Below are positions 1-12,303 of a stretch of DNA of 64,000 nt, piece after piece. A program made the translations under genes and the position numbers. The stretch comes from Brachypterus glaber (lineage: Eukaryota > Arthropoda > Insecta > Coleoptera > Kateretidae): NCBI GenBank assembly GCA_958510825.1, contig OY294045.1:95354988-95418987 (forward strand), given 5' to 3'. The notes under the pieces are model-generated. The model was not told the origin of the DNA and did no database searches. It worked only from the letters and a program-made list of their open reading frames with translations. How positions within the stretch are numbered: the stretch's first letter is position 1; each line of letters opens with the position of its first letter.

Positions 1-316
1 TCTTTTATTTTAAAGAGATTATAAGGGCCTAAGGCCTAAGGTCTAAGGGTCCTAGCTCCCTTAGGGTTTAATTCCTGACATATGTTCCTTTGTAGCTTTT
101 TTATGTTTTGCGATGTAGAATCATCCCTTGTATTATGTACCAAAGGACTGCAAACAGTGTGTTTATAAAATACAGCCGCGAGAAAATAACTAAATAAAAA
201 TGACTTTTTTTTGTCTTAAACTAGAAAGCCTTGTGTATTTTTTCGTTACATATTCAATTATTATAACATCAATCAATAGAGTTCTGGTGCATAGTATGCG
301 CCTTTCAAAATATTTT

Positions 317-1878
317 AACCCTTCGTTAGGAGCGCGTGTTTTAGTTTAGTCATGCGGTCTACACTTGTAGACCATTTGATTTTTTGTTTAAAAAAAAATA
401 CATTAAGATTTTTAAAAAACAAATATCTTATATTATTTATTAGTTTGTATTTAAAAGTTATTTACATATTTTTTTCAAATTAATAATGTTTTAGTAACTG
501 TTAAGGGTAAAAGAAAAATAATATGCAATTTTAACATCAGTACGGTAATTTCTAAAAAAATAAAAAATAACAAACTTTCAGAAACTAAAATATTTTTTCT
601 TTAAAAAAATATACATTTATAAAAAAATTAAAAAACACCCTAATTTAAAAAAATATATATTAAAAAAATTGACACGAAATAATGCAATATTTTAGTCACT
701 CATGCACCTTGTACATATGCTCTTTGCAAGCATAGTTGACATTTTGCGCAAAATTTTTATGTCGATTTATTTTTTATTCTTAAGGCGCCTTTTCACGGGG
801 AAATTTGTACCCAAGTTTGGTGCCATGCAATTTTGTTGCAAGAATGATTCTGTCATTGCGCCTTGAAGCAAATTTGATGCTATTTTCGAGCCATCAAATT
901 ATTAGAACAAGTTCTATTTTTCGACGATTTTCATCCAAGATTTATAGTTATTTTCGTGGTACCAACCTGGAAAAAAGTTACTAAATCGATTTCTTTTTAC
1001 TAATATAGTAGCAACTGGACATGTTAATAATTATTATTATTAATAATAGGCCAGTCTGTCTAACTAAAAAGCTTCATTAAAAAAGCAAATGCTAGGTTAT
1101 ATTTTTGTCAACAAATGCAGAGACACGTCAAAATTGTCTGGTTGGCAGCATTGTTTAACTTGCAATATATAGCGTCAAACTTGCGTACAACTTGCTCCGT
1201 GAAAAGGCAAATGAATGTGTAATTTTCGTCATGCTATATCTGGCAGCAAACTTGCATAGCACCAAACTTGCGTATACATTTCTCCGTGAAAAGGCGTCTT
1301 TCGGCATATTTAGCGTACAACCTAATTTTTAGTTCTATAGAACAAAAAATTACGTTATTTATTGGGAACAATAGGTATGGGCTATTCTGTGCTCAAGAAG
1401 ACTAGTGCGCGGTGTCTTTCTATAAACCGCTATTTTGTTGGTGATAAAGGCATATTGTATATTTAATTTATCTATGAACTAAAAACCTAACTTTGAAAAA
1501 CCATATCCACAAAAATAAACCAAAAATAAAAAATTCAAAAAATAAAAAAGGTAACGTGGTTAGTCGCGCGGTCTACAATTGTAGACCAGGCAGGTTTTAA
1601 CATAAATAAAAACAATATTATACCCATTCCAAGTTTGGAATCTTACTGACCTAACAGATTGATGCATAAGGGCATATCCACAGTCTCGCATAAGAACGTA
1701 ATACATAAGAATGCGATGCCGTGATTGGCTTGATGTGCGGCCATGTATCTTGTAAGCCAATCACGGCCTTAATGCCCAGCTACTTGGAGTGGCGCAAGCG
1801 TAAAAACTCCGTGTAAAAATTTACCCAGCTAAAAAAAGCATGGTCTACGACCGTAGACCGCGCGCCAAACGAAGGGTT
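317..1878. mobile_element. piggyBac-like TIR element, non-autonomous
   Basis: Ends are inverted: AACCCTTCGTT on the left and AACGAAGGGTT on the right, each followed inward by a GCGCG block and a GGTCTAC dyad. Counting CCCTTCG as the TIR start, the left flank is TTAA and the right flank TTAT, which is compatible with a slightly decayed TTAA target duplication (piggyBac superfamily). Three 18-bp dyads GGTCTACNNNNGTAGACC lie at 356-373, 1570-1587 and 1842-1859 and may be transposase-binding sites. No transposase ORF is present, and another MITE is nested at 782-1300. The superfamily call is inference from the TIR and TTAA only. Confidence 0.55.
782..1300. mobile_element. MITE family A (GGCGCC termini), copy 1
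   Basis: The TIR begins AAGGCGCCTTTTCACGG and is mirrored at the right end as CTCCGTGAAAAGGCG. The interior is AT-rich and noncoding. Related copies lie at 34205 (chimeric, truncated) and 35986-36513. TTAA precedes the left end in all three copies but the right flank does not match it, so the superfamily is unresolved. This copy is nested in the piggyBac-like element. Confidence 0.65.
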
Positions 1879-1978
1879 ATATGCAATTTCGCGATTGGCA
1901 GTAAGCTTTTTAGTAATTACAATTTTCTTCTATTTGGAATTTTGCCAGTGGCTACTATTAATTAAATTATTCCAATAA

Positions 1979-2978
1979 CACAGGCCCACAAAAAAAAATC
2001 TGAGTCTTGGATTCCAATATGATATTCCTATGTATTGTTTCCCGCTGAAACTGAATCCGCAAATCGTTTAACTCCTACGCGTCAGGATTTTGACATAACC
2101 TCAAAAAACACCAGAAAAACTATTGAAACCGCTAAAATTATCTATGCCATACCACTGTTACCCCCCTGTCCCCAAATTGCTAATTCTATAACCCCAGAAC
2201 CCCATAATTCCCTAACCTCATAATACCATAGCCGCTTAACCTCAAAACCATTAAGAAGATAAATAAAGTTTGGGAAAACAGAACAAATTCTTCAGCTTTT
2301 TTTTTGTGGAACATAGTCATAGGTAAGTAACTCTATAACCCCAAAATCCCCTAACACCATAACCTCAAAATCCCTTCACTTCGTAATCCCATACACTATA
2401 TCCCCTTAATCCCGTTATCCTATTCTGTGGAGAAGTCCGGTTAAAAAAATAATGACTTCACTCACAAAACTTTTATGATTTCGAGAACCGGACTTCTCCA
2501 CAGAATAGGATAACGGGATTAAGGGGATATAGTGTACAGAATAGGATGATGGGGTTAAGAGGTTATAATATATGGGATTACGGAGTGAAGGGATTAGGAG
2601 GTGTGATGGAATTTTATGGTTATAGAGTTACTTATTCATAACTATGTTCTACAAGAAAATTTCACGTAATTGTTCTGATTTCACGAACCAGATTTTTCTA
2701 CCTAATAAGGTTAGGGGGTTTTGAGGTTATGGAGTAATGATATTCCGAGGTTATGGGATTATGGGGTTACGAAATTACGAATATGGAGGAATGGGTTGAA
2801 AGTGGTATGGAGTAGATGATTTTAGCGGTTTCAGTAGTTTTTCTAGTGTTTTTTGAGGTTATGTCAAAATCCTGACGTGTAGGGGTTAAACGTGTTACGG
2901 ATTCAGTTTCAGCGGGAAAAAATAAATAGGAATATCATATTGGAATCCAAGACTCACAAAAAAAATTGTAGGCCTGTG
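1979..2978. mobile_element. PIF/Harbinger-like foldback MITE, copy 1
   Basis: The termini are CACAGGCCCACAAAAAAA and its inverse, flanked on both sides by TAA (1976-1978 and 2979-2981). A 3-bp TWA duplication is the hallmark of PIF/Harbinger. Most of the element is two facing arms of one sequence, with a near-perfect hairpin around 2391-2535. No transposase is encoded. Homologous copies occur at 50078-51179 and, more diverged, at 34742-35946. The 62-codon ORF inside is an arm artefact. Confidence 0.7.
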
Positions 2979-3178
2979 TAATGCTTTAGTAGTGCATTAT
3001 TTATAAGGTATTATGTAACGTTGTTAAGTTAATTTTATTTTCTTATTAAAATTACAAAAAAAAAGCTTTTCTGAATAAAATATACCGAGTGCTCACTATT
3101 CGATTCTAAAAATGGCTTTGTATTGACATTTCAGGTACAAGTTTTATAATAGTTCCTTCTAAATAAAGGGTTTTTCTA

Positions 3179-3977
3179 CGGGGTGTCCCACCTAAGACAT
3201 ATCAATCTTTTTTTGACGTTATTATTAAAGCTATCGGAATAAAATTTAGGTCAGTGAATACACACTTAATAAGCTATAGGTGTACATAAATGAAAATTTT
3301 ATGCTAGGATTTATTTCTGGGATACAATTTTTTTAAGTGTCGCTTTAAATACTTAAAAAAAAATTATTATAATATTAAACTAGTCTTTAATTTATTTACA
3401 TTAGCTAAACAGATCACAATAACCTTAAATATTGTTTAATTCATTTCTTAAAAAAACTATTAATTTTTTTAATAATAATAAAGTACGGCTAACGTAAAAG
3501 TACCATACAAAGAGGCTTAAATGAACTGTATTCGGATAAAAATGTTAAAAACTGCAGTAGTTCCATCTAGAGTTTAAATTTTAGTATTTAAATCAAAATT
3601 GCTTATAGAAATGGTGTCATATAAGGTAAATCTTGAAAATAAAAGCTATAGTATATTCATCTTCAAAATGCAGTAAGTGTAAACAAAAGCACGTGACAAC
3701 AACGGATTTAGTGACAAGGTAGGACTCACAACAATATATTTCTATATAACGGTCCATTGCAATGCATTGTAGGCTTCATCGCAAGTGATCACGTACTGAC
3801 CTTTTTAATTTTCTACATCCCTACTCTCGCAACATTCAAGTGTTTTAACCAATAAAACCACGCGCCAGCTGCCGCGTGTGCGATTCTTTTATTTACTTCT
3901 ACTTCATCTTGAAGTTGAATATACTATAGTACAAATTTTTCTTTATGTACACTTATAGCTTGTTGGGTGGCACTCTG
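3179..3977. mobile_element. TA-flanked MITE with CGGGGTGTCCCACC end
   Basis: The left end CGGGGTGTCCCACC and the right end GGGTGGCACTCTG are imperfect inverted repeats, each abutting TA. This fits a Tc1/mariner-type non-autonomous element; GGGTGTCCC-like ends are common in insects. The interior is AT-rich with no coding signal. The TIR is short and imperfect, so the call is moderate. Confidence 0.45.
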
Positions 3978-4104
3978 TATATCAGTAACATTAAAACATG
4001 TAGTTAACCCGAGATAACCTCGAGTTAACCCTAATTCGAATTCATCCACTAATGTACTTCACAAACATTAAATTTTAATTCTAAAATCAATTACAAAAGT
4101 TATA

Positions 4105-4528
4105 CACGGAAAGAAATTAGTGGGCTCTGCGCTATACATTATAAGATATTTGGTAACAGTGGCAAATTATAGTAATTTAAGCTATAGATTATAAGGGACA
4201 CAATAACTAATAATGTTAAAAATAAATTGGAAACGATTATATATATTACAGACACGATTATATTTATTACAGGCACTATTATAAATTTACAGAAATTTTA
4301 TTATATTATAAAAATTATTAGCACGGACAATAATTAAATCTATTTAAGCTATAAATGCCATACTATTTGTTATATTTTATTATTCACTAAACAATTAAAG
4401 TATTTCATATAAATTTTTACACTGACTGCCATAATTGTAAGAGAAAGCCTTGTATTTATATAATAAGCAATTATAATTTGCTTGGTATGTGTGTTATAGC
4501 GCTCCTAGCTATAATTTTTTTTTCCGTG
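4105..4528. mobile_element. CACGGAAA MITE, copy 1
   Basis: TIR CACGGAAA/TTTCCGTG with TA on both sides (4103-4104, 4529-4530). This ~424-bp element is almost identical to copies at 11876-12303 and 15995-16419 (inverted), so the family moved recently. It is noncoding, rich in TATA-type runs, and looks Tc1/mariner-derived by its TA duplication. Confidence 0.75.
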
Positions 4529-4530
4529 TA

Positions 4531-6090
4531 ACGGCTTTAAATTTAATTAGTAATTTTAAAACAATTTCAAATTACTCATAAAAATTTTGATGCTGAAGTA
4601 AATTTGACAAGACACATATCCTATTTCACGGTAGGAATGGAAGTAAAGTGCCCACGTATTATAAAAAGTAAGAAAAGAGGCCTAAATAAACTACTAGACT
4701 ATAAATAAGCCACCTCAAGGAGCCCTTATTTGGCGCTTAGCTCCTTTTATTTTAGTTAAATGATTTTAATGTTATGATTAAAAATTAGAATGCATTAACT
4801 AAAAACAAATTCAGTATGATCTGATACATTTTTAAAATGTTTGTGTACCGTTTTTTAGTGTTAGTGGCGGATTTTCGGCACGGGTTCGAACCTTCTGATC
4901 ATTTTAAAATTTGGCACATATTTTTGTATGCTCAAAAGAAAAAAATAAGGTTTTAGCCCTTTATATTTGTCACTTGTACAAAAAATTACAGACAATTTTC
5001 AACCATTTTTTTCGGATTATGGGTTTAGGACTCTTAGGGAAGTCTCATATTTTTAGTATCTTCGGGTTAAATGAAAATTTTAAGATAATAAAAAAATATA
5101 AGGTCCACCCTAATGTGCTATATTTTAAACTGTATCATAGTTTTACAGTTTAAATAATAATGTCAAAAAATAGCTGATTTTCCTTGCGAATGGGGCACTC
5201 GGTATATAATTAACTTTTTTGCACGACCAAGACTAAAACTTAATTTTACGCTTTTATTTTCGGGACTAAACTTGCCGTTTTTGTCCCATGGGAATAAAAA
5301 TCACGGCAACCCTGATAATATTAAAATATTATACATACTATTATGTGCTTTACTGATACAAAAATTAGATTTGGTGATGTTTTGTAATAAATTAGAGATT
5401 CAAACAAATTTATTTGATTTTAACAAAGAAAACCTTTAAAAATAACGTTGTTTAAATTACTTAAAATTTATCGCCTTCGTCCATTTTTTCGAACCGACGT
5501 TTTTAATTTTATCTACCTACCTAAATTATGTTTGGTCGTGCAAAAAATAGTGTATATACCTCAGGACTAAACGTGACTGTTTTAGTCTCTTGCACTCATG
5601 CAGCGGGACTAAAATAGCCAGTTTAGTCCCTTGGTACATAATTAACTTTTATTGCAAAATAAATAATATACTTACAAACATATTTTCTAAAGAATGTTTC
5701 GCTAACCAACAATTTAAAAATACTGGAATGAAGAGATTTCTTAAAGGAGGGTAGAATAACTGAAACAGAAAATAACATTTTATGTAATACCATGATTTTC
5801 TGACTTTTTAAAACATAGTAACTAAGCCAGTTTACAGGGCGGAATGTTTCAAATGAATAAAAATTCTGATTTACATATCTTTTATGAAATAGAGGGTGAT
5901 CCATAACTGGCATGCCAAAATTTAAGAGGTGATTCTAGATCCAAAAATATAAAAAAAGTTCCTATAAAGGTTGGTCCGGAAATGAGCCCTAAGGGATCTA
6001 AGGCCCTTTAAAATTGTAATAAAAATAAGGTTTTTAATTAATAACTCGGGTACCGTTTAAGCTAGAGCGGCGAGCTTTTGCATGTATACT
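4531..6090. other. AT-rich intron-like DNA with decayed inverted repeats
   Basis: No gene is visible. TTTTGCACGACCAA near 5217 is mirrored by TTGGTCGTGCAAAA near 5530, suggesting a ~330-bp decayed MITE. A GGGACTAAA motif recurs on both strands between 5260 and 5630. From about 5900 the sequence resembles the foldback superfamily seen at 43.4 kb (phrases around a GATTCTA block). ORFs here contain runs of K, N, F and I and no recognisable domain. Confidence 0.4.
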
Positions 6091-6091
6091 A

Positions 6092-6530
6092 GTATTAATA
6101 AGGGCAATAATTTTATGTTAATTTATTTTTTTAATTTATCCAGAGGCGTGCCCAGACGGACAAAATATATGAGGCTTAAAACATTTTTGCCCCAAACTTT
6201 TCTATGTGTATGTTTTTTGGATTTGTTTTAAAAAATATAGATTTCTAGAGTAAAAATACATATAAAATATTATATAGTGTAACACTGTAGGAGCAACCGT
6301 TATCAAAAAAAAAATGCAATTAAGAGGAAGTAAGATTTTGTGCCACCAAAAACGTTACTTTTTAAAAGGCTATTACTCCTTTAATATTAAATTTAGGTGT
6401 TTTGGTGTATAATACTTTTTTGCTCAGTTTTAAATGAAGAATCACCCTGCAGCATTTATAGAAACTTTTTTTTATATTTTTGGATGTAGAATCACCTCTT
6501 AAATTTCGGTACGCGAGTTCTGGAACAGGC
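6092..6530. repeat. Interspersed repeat, also at 38660-39180
   Basis: About 440 bp containing TTTATCCAGAGGCGT and a following GACGG block is repeated in the same order and orientation at 38.66-39.18 kb with scattered differences and small indels. It ends in the same GATTCTACATCC-type block (read on the minus strand) as other foldbacks in the window. No coding content. Confidence 0.6.
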
Positions 6531-7208
6531 TGTATATAGTTCGAATTTTTATTTAAAGGAGGGTATCGCATTTTGGGCTAAATCACCTGCAACGATAAGA
6601 CTTTACATGCCAATAGATACATTAATTATTTTAATTGAGAATTTTGACATATGTCAATGTACGATTTGGCAACATTGCACGAAACTTCACAAGCGCCTAA
6701 TTGCAGCTCTTCTTGCACGAAGTTTCTTTTGGTTTTTTGTTGTTTGGTGTTTTTTTTAATCAGGGGGTCTTGGTTTACGTTAACGTTGGTTTGGCGTCTG
6801 TTTTGTGTCTTTTTTTTTGTAAAAAAATGTTTTTTATTAAAAATAATATATTGAAAAACGGTCAGCGCATGCGCGTGTACATGCGCGGTTTATCAAAACG
6901 CGGCATAAAGAGCTGCACATAAGCGCTCCTGAAACTTCAACTTATTTTTATTTTATTTTGTTTTACCAACTAACAGAATTACCTGTCCAATTATGAAAAG
7001 ACCAAACTGAAATTAATTCTCCACTTTAACTTATACTAAGAAAGTCTCATTTTTTTTTGTTTGCTGTATTTGTATTTCGTTTCCCATTTCAGAGGGTAAT
7101 AAGGAAATAATATTATAAAGGAATCGTATGTCTATTCATTTTCAAATGGGCATAAATTATGCGCATTTGAAATATGCCGCATAATTAACGAATAACATAA
7201 TAGGGAGC
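6531..7208. other. No gene recognised
   Basis: Two overlapping short ORFs around 6651-6922 start in a slightly more GC-rich patch but run into poly-T-encoded F and L residues and show no domain. No promoter, splice pair or repeat boundary could be fixed here. Confidence 0.4.
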
Positions 7209-8390
7209 GTTTGGACTTTTTTTTACGTATTTTTTACGTATTACGTAACGCAAAATTTGGCCATTTTTGACTCCCACCCCCTCCCATGTAACGCGGCGTA
7301 ACATTTTCGAGACCCCCCACCCCTCCCCCCTATTTGTTACGTAACATTTTACAAAAAGTAAAAAAAAATAAAGGAAATTTAGCTTTATGGTTTTGGTTTT
7401 TAACCTGTTATTGCTTCCGTGTTTTAACCCAAAACCGATGTAATTTCCGCAACTGGTTAACCGAAAACCGGTTATTGACTATGGTTTTCCATCTCTAATT
7501 GTTTTTGTTTAGAGGTTTTAGTGAACTATTAACCACGACGTGTGCAATAAATTTTTCAAGGAATCCGTCTCTTTAAGCCTAGATCATTGTTAAAAACGTG
7601 ATCCAATAAACATTTTATAAGTTTATAATTTTTTAAGTGTTACGTAACATAATTACTGACATCCACCCCCCACCTCTGTAACATTTTACAAAAAGTAAAA
7701 AAAAAAATAAAGGAAATTTAGCTTTATGGTTTTGGTTTTTAACCTGTTATTGCTTCCGTGTTTTAACCCAAAACCTATGTAATTTCCGCAACTGGTTAAC
7801 CGAAAACCGGTTATTGACTATGGTTTTCCATCTCTAATTGTTTTTGTTTAGAGGTTTTAGTGAACTATTAACCACGACGTGTGCAATAAATTTTTCAAGG
7901 AATCCGTCTCTTTAAGCCTAGATCATTGTTAAAAACGTGATCCAATAAACATTTTATAAGTTTATAATTTTTTAAGTGTTACGTAACATAATTACTGACA
8001 TCCACCCCCCACCTCTGTAACATTTTACAAAAAGTAAAAAAAAAATAAAGGAAATTTAGCTTTATGGTTTTGGTTTTTAACCTGTTATTGCTTCCGTGTT
8101 TTAACCCAAAACCGATGTAATTTCCGCAACTGGTTAACCGAAAACCGGTTATTGACTATGGTTTTCCATCTCTAATTGTTTTTGTTTAGAGGTTTTAGTG
8201 AACTATTAACCACGACGTGTGCAATAAATTTTTCAAGGAATCCGTCTCTTTAAGCCTAGACCATTGTTAAAAACGTGATCCAATAAACATTTTATAAGTT
8301 TATAATTTTTTAAGTGTTACGTAACATAATTACTGACATCCACCCCCCACCTCTGTAACGCGGCGTAACGTAATACTTGAACGCTCCCAT
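7209..8390. mobile_element. GGGAGCGTT-ended element with internal tandem array
   Basis: The ends GGGAGCGTT and AACGCTCCC are inverted. Inside both ends lie matching TAACGCGGCGTAAC blocks and C-rich runs next to TTACGTAA-type motifs. The middle is three tandem units of ~338 bp (see separate entry). Flanks read ATA on both sides, so the duplication cannot be fixed exactly. No transposase. Similar TTACGTAACG and C/G-run blocks occur at 23455-23545. Confidence 0.6.
7344..8357 (+). repeat. Three tandem units of ~338 bp
   Basis: Units start at 7344, 7681 and 8020 with the same ACATTTTACAAAAAG block and are almost identical; an ACCGATG/ACCTATG difference marks unit 2. Each carries TTAACC/GGTTAA dyads and ends in a C-run plus TCTGTAAC. 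The near-identity implies recent expansion inside the surrounding TIR element. Copy number may be misassembled. Confidence 0.85.
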
Positions 8391-8476
8391 AGTAGATTAT
8401 GTAACAAGTGTAGAAACAGTATTTTAACACAAGCATATACTGTTTGCTCCCGACTTCCGGCTACTGCTACGACATG

Positions 8477-8627
8477 CAGGGGCGCATTTATTTTAAGGGA
8501 GGGGGGGGGGCATCCATAAGGAAAAAAATTGCGAATTCACCAAAAATATAAATTTGAAGGTATATCTATGCTAATATATCTCGCTGGGGGCATGGCGCCC
8601 TTGCCCCCCCCCCTAAATCCGCCCTTG
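8477..8627. mobile_element. Short hAT-like MITE
   Basis: The 151-bp element begins CAGGGGCGC and ends in GCCCTTG, with G-run/C-run subterminal blocks facing each other. The flanks ACGACATG and CCGACATA agree at six of eight positions, as expected for an 8-bp hAT duplication that has drifted. Noncoding. Confidence 0.5.
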
Positions 8628-9002
8628 CCGACATATCATCCAAGCATTCATTTTTTAAGGTTTTTAAGGCATATTTTTCGTTAAAAGTGAGTTTTTTTTC
8701 TAGAAATCTTTCCAGAATACACGTATTTAAACAAAATTTTAATAAGAACAGAAATTTTTAAAATGTTTTAGGTAACATTTTTGCAATATGGCGGCGCAAG
8801 CGGCGGTCGCTCATAGTCAAAAACTCGGAATATTAATAAGGACACCAAACTGTACAAATCTACCAAATAAGAACTCTTCTGTGCCTTTTGCAGCAAAAGC
8901 CCCCTTTTATGAATTCAGTGCCTGGCCTATAATTTCCAAAAAGTATTTCTTTTGCAATTTTGGCGAAGGCGCATTAACATTTTGGAAATAACTATTAATA
9001 CA
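8628..9002. other. No gene recognised; one unassigned 67-codon ORF
   Basis: The plus-strand ORF at 8788-8991 has more balanced residue use than most here (starts MAAQAAVAHS) but has no recognisable domain, no codon-periodic neighbours and no splice context that I trust. I treat it as noncoding. Confidence 0.35.
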
Positions 9003-9004
9003 TA

Positions 9005-9711
9005 CAGAGCGGTCCAAAAGTCACCCCCCCCCCCTCTTAACTTTTGAACCAGTTGAGATATCGACTTCAAATTTAGAACTTTTAAATAAGACAACTTAAA
9101 CTATCTTTTAGCATATATTTAATACTTTCTTAAAATGTGGACAGGGGGGCAAATTTTTTAAATGGAAAGGGGGGTCGTGTAATACATAATTTTAAAGCTT
9201 ATAAAATTCTCCATTTAACTCCATATTTTTAAATTAAAAAAAAACAATTGGGTTTAAAATGGGGTTGAAAATGGGTATTAATGTCAAAATTCCTCTAAAA
9301 AAAAAAACAAATAATTTTTTAAAAATGCCTAATTTGATCATCAAAAATTGTTAATTATACTTTTTAAACTAATTTTAGTTGACATAAATAAAAATTTATA
9401 AAAAAAAACTTAAAAAATCGAATGTTTTAGCACAAAAAATTGAAAAATCAAAACCTTAAAAAACATTTTTAAAAAAATTAAAAATGTTAGTTTAAATAGA
9501 GAATTTTATAAGTTTTAAAATGATGTATCACACGACTCCCCTTTCCATTTAAAAAAATGTCCCCCCATGCCCCTGCCCACATTTTAAGAGCTGAAAACAT
9601 TAAATATATGCTAAAAGATAGTTTAATTTGTCTTATTTAAGAGTTCTAAATTTGAAGTCGATATCTCAACTCGTTCAAAAGTTAAAAGGGGGGGACTTTT
9701 GGACCGCACTG
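9005..9711. mobile_element. Mariner-type foldback MITE
   Basis: TIR CAGAGCGGTCCAAAAGTC on the left and GACTTTTGGACCGCACTG on the right, with TA on both sides (9003-9004, 9712-9713). Arms of ~250 bp are complementary almost throughout, including C-run/G-run pairs, leaving an AT-rich centre. The end sequence and TA duplication indicate Tc1/mariner. No transposase. Confidence 0.8.
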
Positions 9712-9713
9712 TA

Positions 9714-10143
9714 TATTATACGTTAGTTCCGAAATCATGTGCAGTGACTAATACCCATTCTGCTCTCGAATAAGAAATTCCCCTTAGACGAAGTCACGTG
9801 AATTTACGTGAATCGCACCCGAATTGATATGATCTTTTACCACACTTTCGTAAATAAGTCACTGCATATTATTTCGGACATAACGTGTAAATAAAAATAA
9901 AAAAAAAAGTCTTTTTGAATATAATTTTTTTGAACACCTTTACTTTCTAAAACAGTCTGTTTATATTAATAAGCTGTCTAGATCTGTTTTCCTAACGCTG
10001 AAGTTTGGGACGTTGGATTAACGATTTTTTTTTATTTTTTAAATTTCTTATTATCTGTTTTTTTTAAGTTCTTCTAAATCTGTAAAACAATTTTTGTTCA
10101 CCATGTCATGACTATACTGCCGTCCTAATACAAGATGTCGTAT

Positions 10144-10178
<35 letters not shown>

Positions 10179-10850
10179 TTGTTCTTTAGTCGTTCTGAGA
10201 CCTTACTTGAAGGTAGTTTATATCATATTAGACTGTTGTTTTGTTGTTTTGTATTATTTATTAACATTTCAGAAATGAATAGAAAATCCATTCTTTCGTT
10301 GTTGTTGTAGATGCGACATCTTGTCTTAGACCGGCACGTATGCTTTTGCGCTTTTTGTGTAACGTAAATAGGTACAAAAAGAAAAGGATCTGACAACATA
10401 TTTTTTACAATTTTATGTAAAACTGTCTATAAAGATTCTTCTTTAGATAATATAAAAGTTTACTTCAGGTGTCCTTATAATTTTGATTTATTCTTTTCTT
10501 AAACTTATATTGTCTCTTCTAAACAAATATAACTTACCGTTAACGTAAATGGAATTGTGTTCATTATTTCTAGGATGAAATGAAACGATAGCAGCTGCTG
10601 CCAAATATTACCCTGAAACAAAAATTTAAATAAATATATTTTTTTCAATATACCTATTGAAAGAAAAAAAGAGCAATAAATTGAACTGGGATTCGAACCT
10701 AAGGCCTACTCAATTTCATCAAAAGTTATTATTTGTATAGGCGAAAAGATAAGAAAAAAAATGTTTTTCGATGATATAAAATAAAGAAAATTCTGTTAAT
10801 ATATTACGTTATGATGCGTGAAGTTATTGATAATAAACAAAATTTGTATT
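9714..10850. other. Unassigned AT-rich DNA with (TTTA)n
   Basis: A (TTTA)n microsatellite lies at 10141-10180. A T-arm-like GGATTCGAACC occurs at 10688-10698 without a matching A box. No ORF, splice pair or TIR could be supported. Confidence 0.45.
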
Positions 10851-11203
10851 AACCCTTAACCCTTAATGACTGATTTAGGGATTTTTGTTTCGAATTGGCA
10901 TTACAGTTTTCGCCATGTTTAAAATTCTAAAAACGAATATTATTTTGATATATTTTATAGTCATTTCTTCTCTTTTTCACTGCAAGTAACCAAGCCACAA
11001 TTTTAATATAGTAAAACATAACCTAAACACAAAATTTTGTAGAAAATTAAACTTTAAACCAATTGCACGGCAAACTTCAAGAGATAGACTTTGGTCTGTT
11101 GCCAACCCAAAGGAAAAAAAGTAGAGACCTCTTATGGGCATATAAGAACCAGCAAAATGCGTGTGATTATGAGCTTATAAGAGTCGCAAAATAGAAAATA
11201 GTT
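10851..11203. repeat. Repeat family E, copy 1
   Basis: About 340 bp that recurs at 31200-31545 with roughly one change per ten bases; shared landmarks are ACCAAGCCACAATTTTAA and GAGCTTATAAGAGTCGC. At 31 kb the same sequence is the continuation of a foldback. Noncoding. Confidence 0.65.
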
Positions 11204-11530
11204 ATTTATGGTACTAGTGGGTAAAGTAAGATATTGCCCATGAGAAAATTAACCTGCGTCAGCCAAGCAGGTTAATTTTCGAGAGGGCAATATCGGTTTA
11301 CCCATGAGTGCTATACAAGGTTTTATCCAATAAATAGCTTAGGAATTCATATTTTTATTAAAAATTTTAATGACATTTACAAGAAAATAATTTGACAAGT
11401 GACAGTTAAGTGGGTAAAATAAATAATTATCCACTCAATAAAGTAAAAGCCACACGGGGGTTATTATTGAGTTTATCTATTTAAAATAAAGCTGGTAATT
11501 GTCTTATTATCTGTATGTATTTGATAAATA
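11204..11530. repeat. Repeat with long hairpin, copy 1
   Basis: Shared with 47508-47845. It carries a hairpin at 11230-11294: GATATTGCCC pairs with GGGCAATATC, and inside it AAAATTAACCTGC pairs with GCAGGTTAATTTT. At 47.5 kb the same unit interrupts another repeat, so it is a mobile unit, but its exact ends and class are unclear. Confidence 0.65.
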
Positions 11531-11875
11531 ATATTATCAATTTCGCACACTTCGCCATGGCTAGTACTAAGCAAAGTGCTGTTATCACTAAGAGCACAAA
11601 CAAAAAGGGAGCGCTAATATCACATGGCATTATAGTTTGACGCACGGATCTGGGGCTACGGGAAATATGTTTGGAATGTGTGTGCAAGTGGGAGGCCCGA
11701 TGTAGGCACGCACGCCTTTTAACGCTCTTGACGGAAAGAAGAGAGCGCGAATGATTCCTCCCCCTTACGTCGGAGACTTTCTTTCATGCGGAGAACTATA
11801 GACGTATGTATATATTTCAGGATATACACACACACACACAAGTCTTGAAATGTAAGAATTTTCAAATATTAAATA

Positions 11876-12303
11876 CACGGAAAGAAATTAGTGGGCTCTG
11901 CGCTATACATTATAAGATATTTGGTAACAGTGGCAAATTATAGTGATTTAAGCTATAGATTATAAGGGACACAATAACTAATAATGTTAAAAATAAATTG
12001 GAAACGATTATATATATATATTACAGACACGATTATATTTATTACAGGCACTATTATAAATTTACAGAAATTTTATTATATTATAAAAATTATTAGCACG
12101 GACAATAATTAAATCTATTTAAGCTATAAATGCCATACTATTTGTTATATTTTATTATTCACTAAAGAATTAAAGTATTTCATATAAATTTTTACACTGA
12201 CTGCCATAATTGTAAGAGAAAGCCTTGTATTTATATAATAAGCGATTATAATTTGCTTGGTATGTGTGTTATAGCGCTCCTACCTATAATTTTTTTTTCC
12301 GTG
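11876..12303. mobile_element. CACGGAAA MITE, copy 2
   Basis: TA-flanked (11874-11875, 12304-12305) with the same CACGGAAA TIR and the same interior as the copy at 4105-4528, apart from a few substitutions and an extra TATA pair. Noncoding. Confidence 0.8.

Noticed and set aside
10680..10705. T-arm-like GGATTCGAACC as part of a tRNA or SINE
   Set aside because: No A box at the proper distance and no cloverleaf; could be chance.
11204..11530. Helitron, because CTAG and a hairpin are present in the hairpin repeat
   Set aside because: Both copies share sequence beyond the CTAG, so it is not a Helitron 3' end, and no TC start was found.
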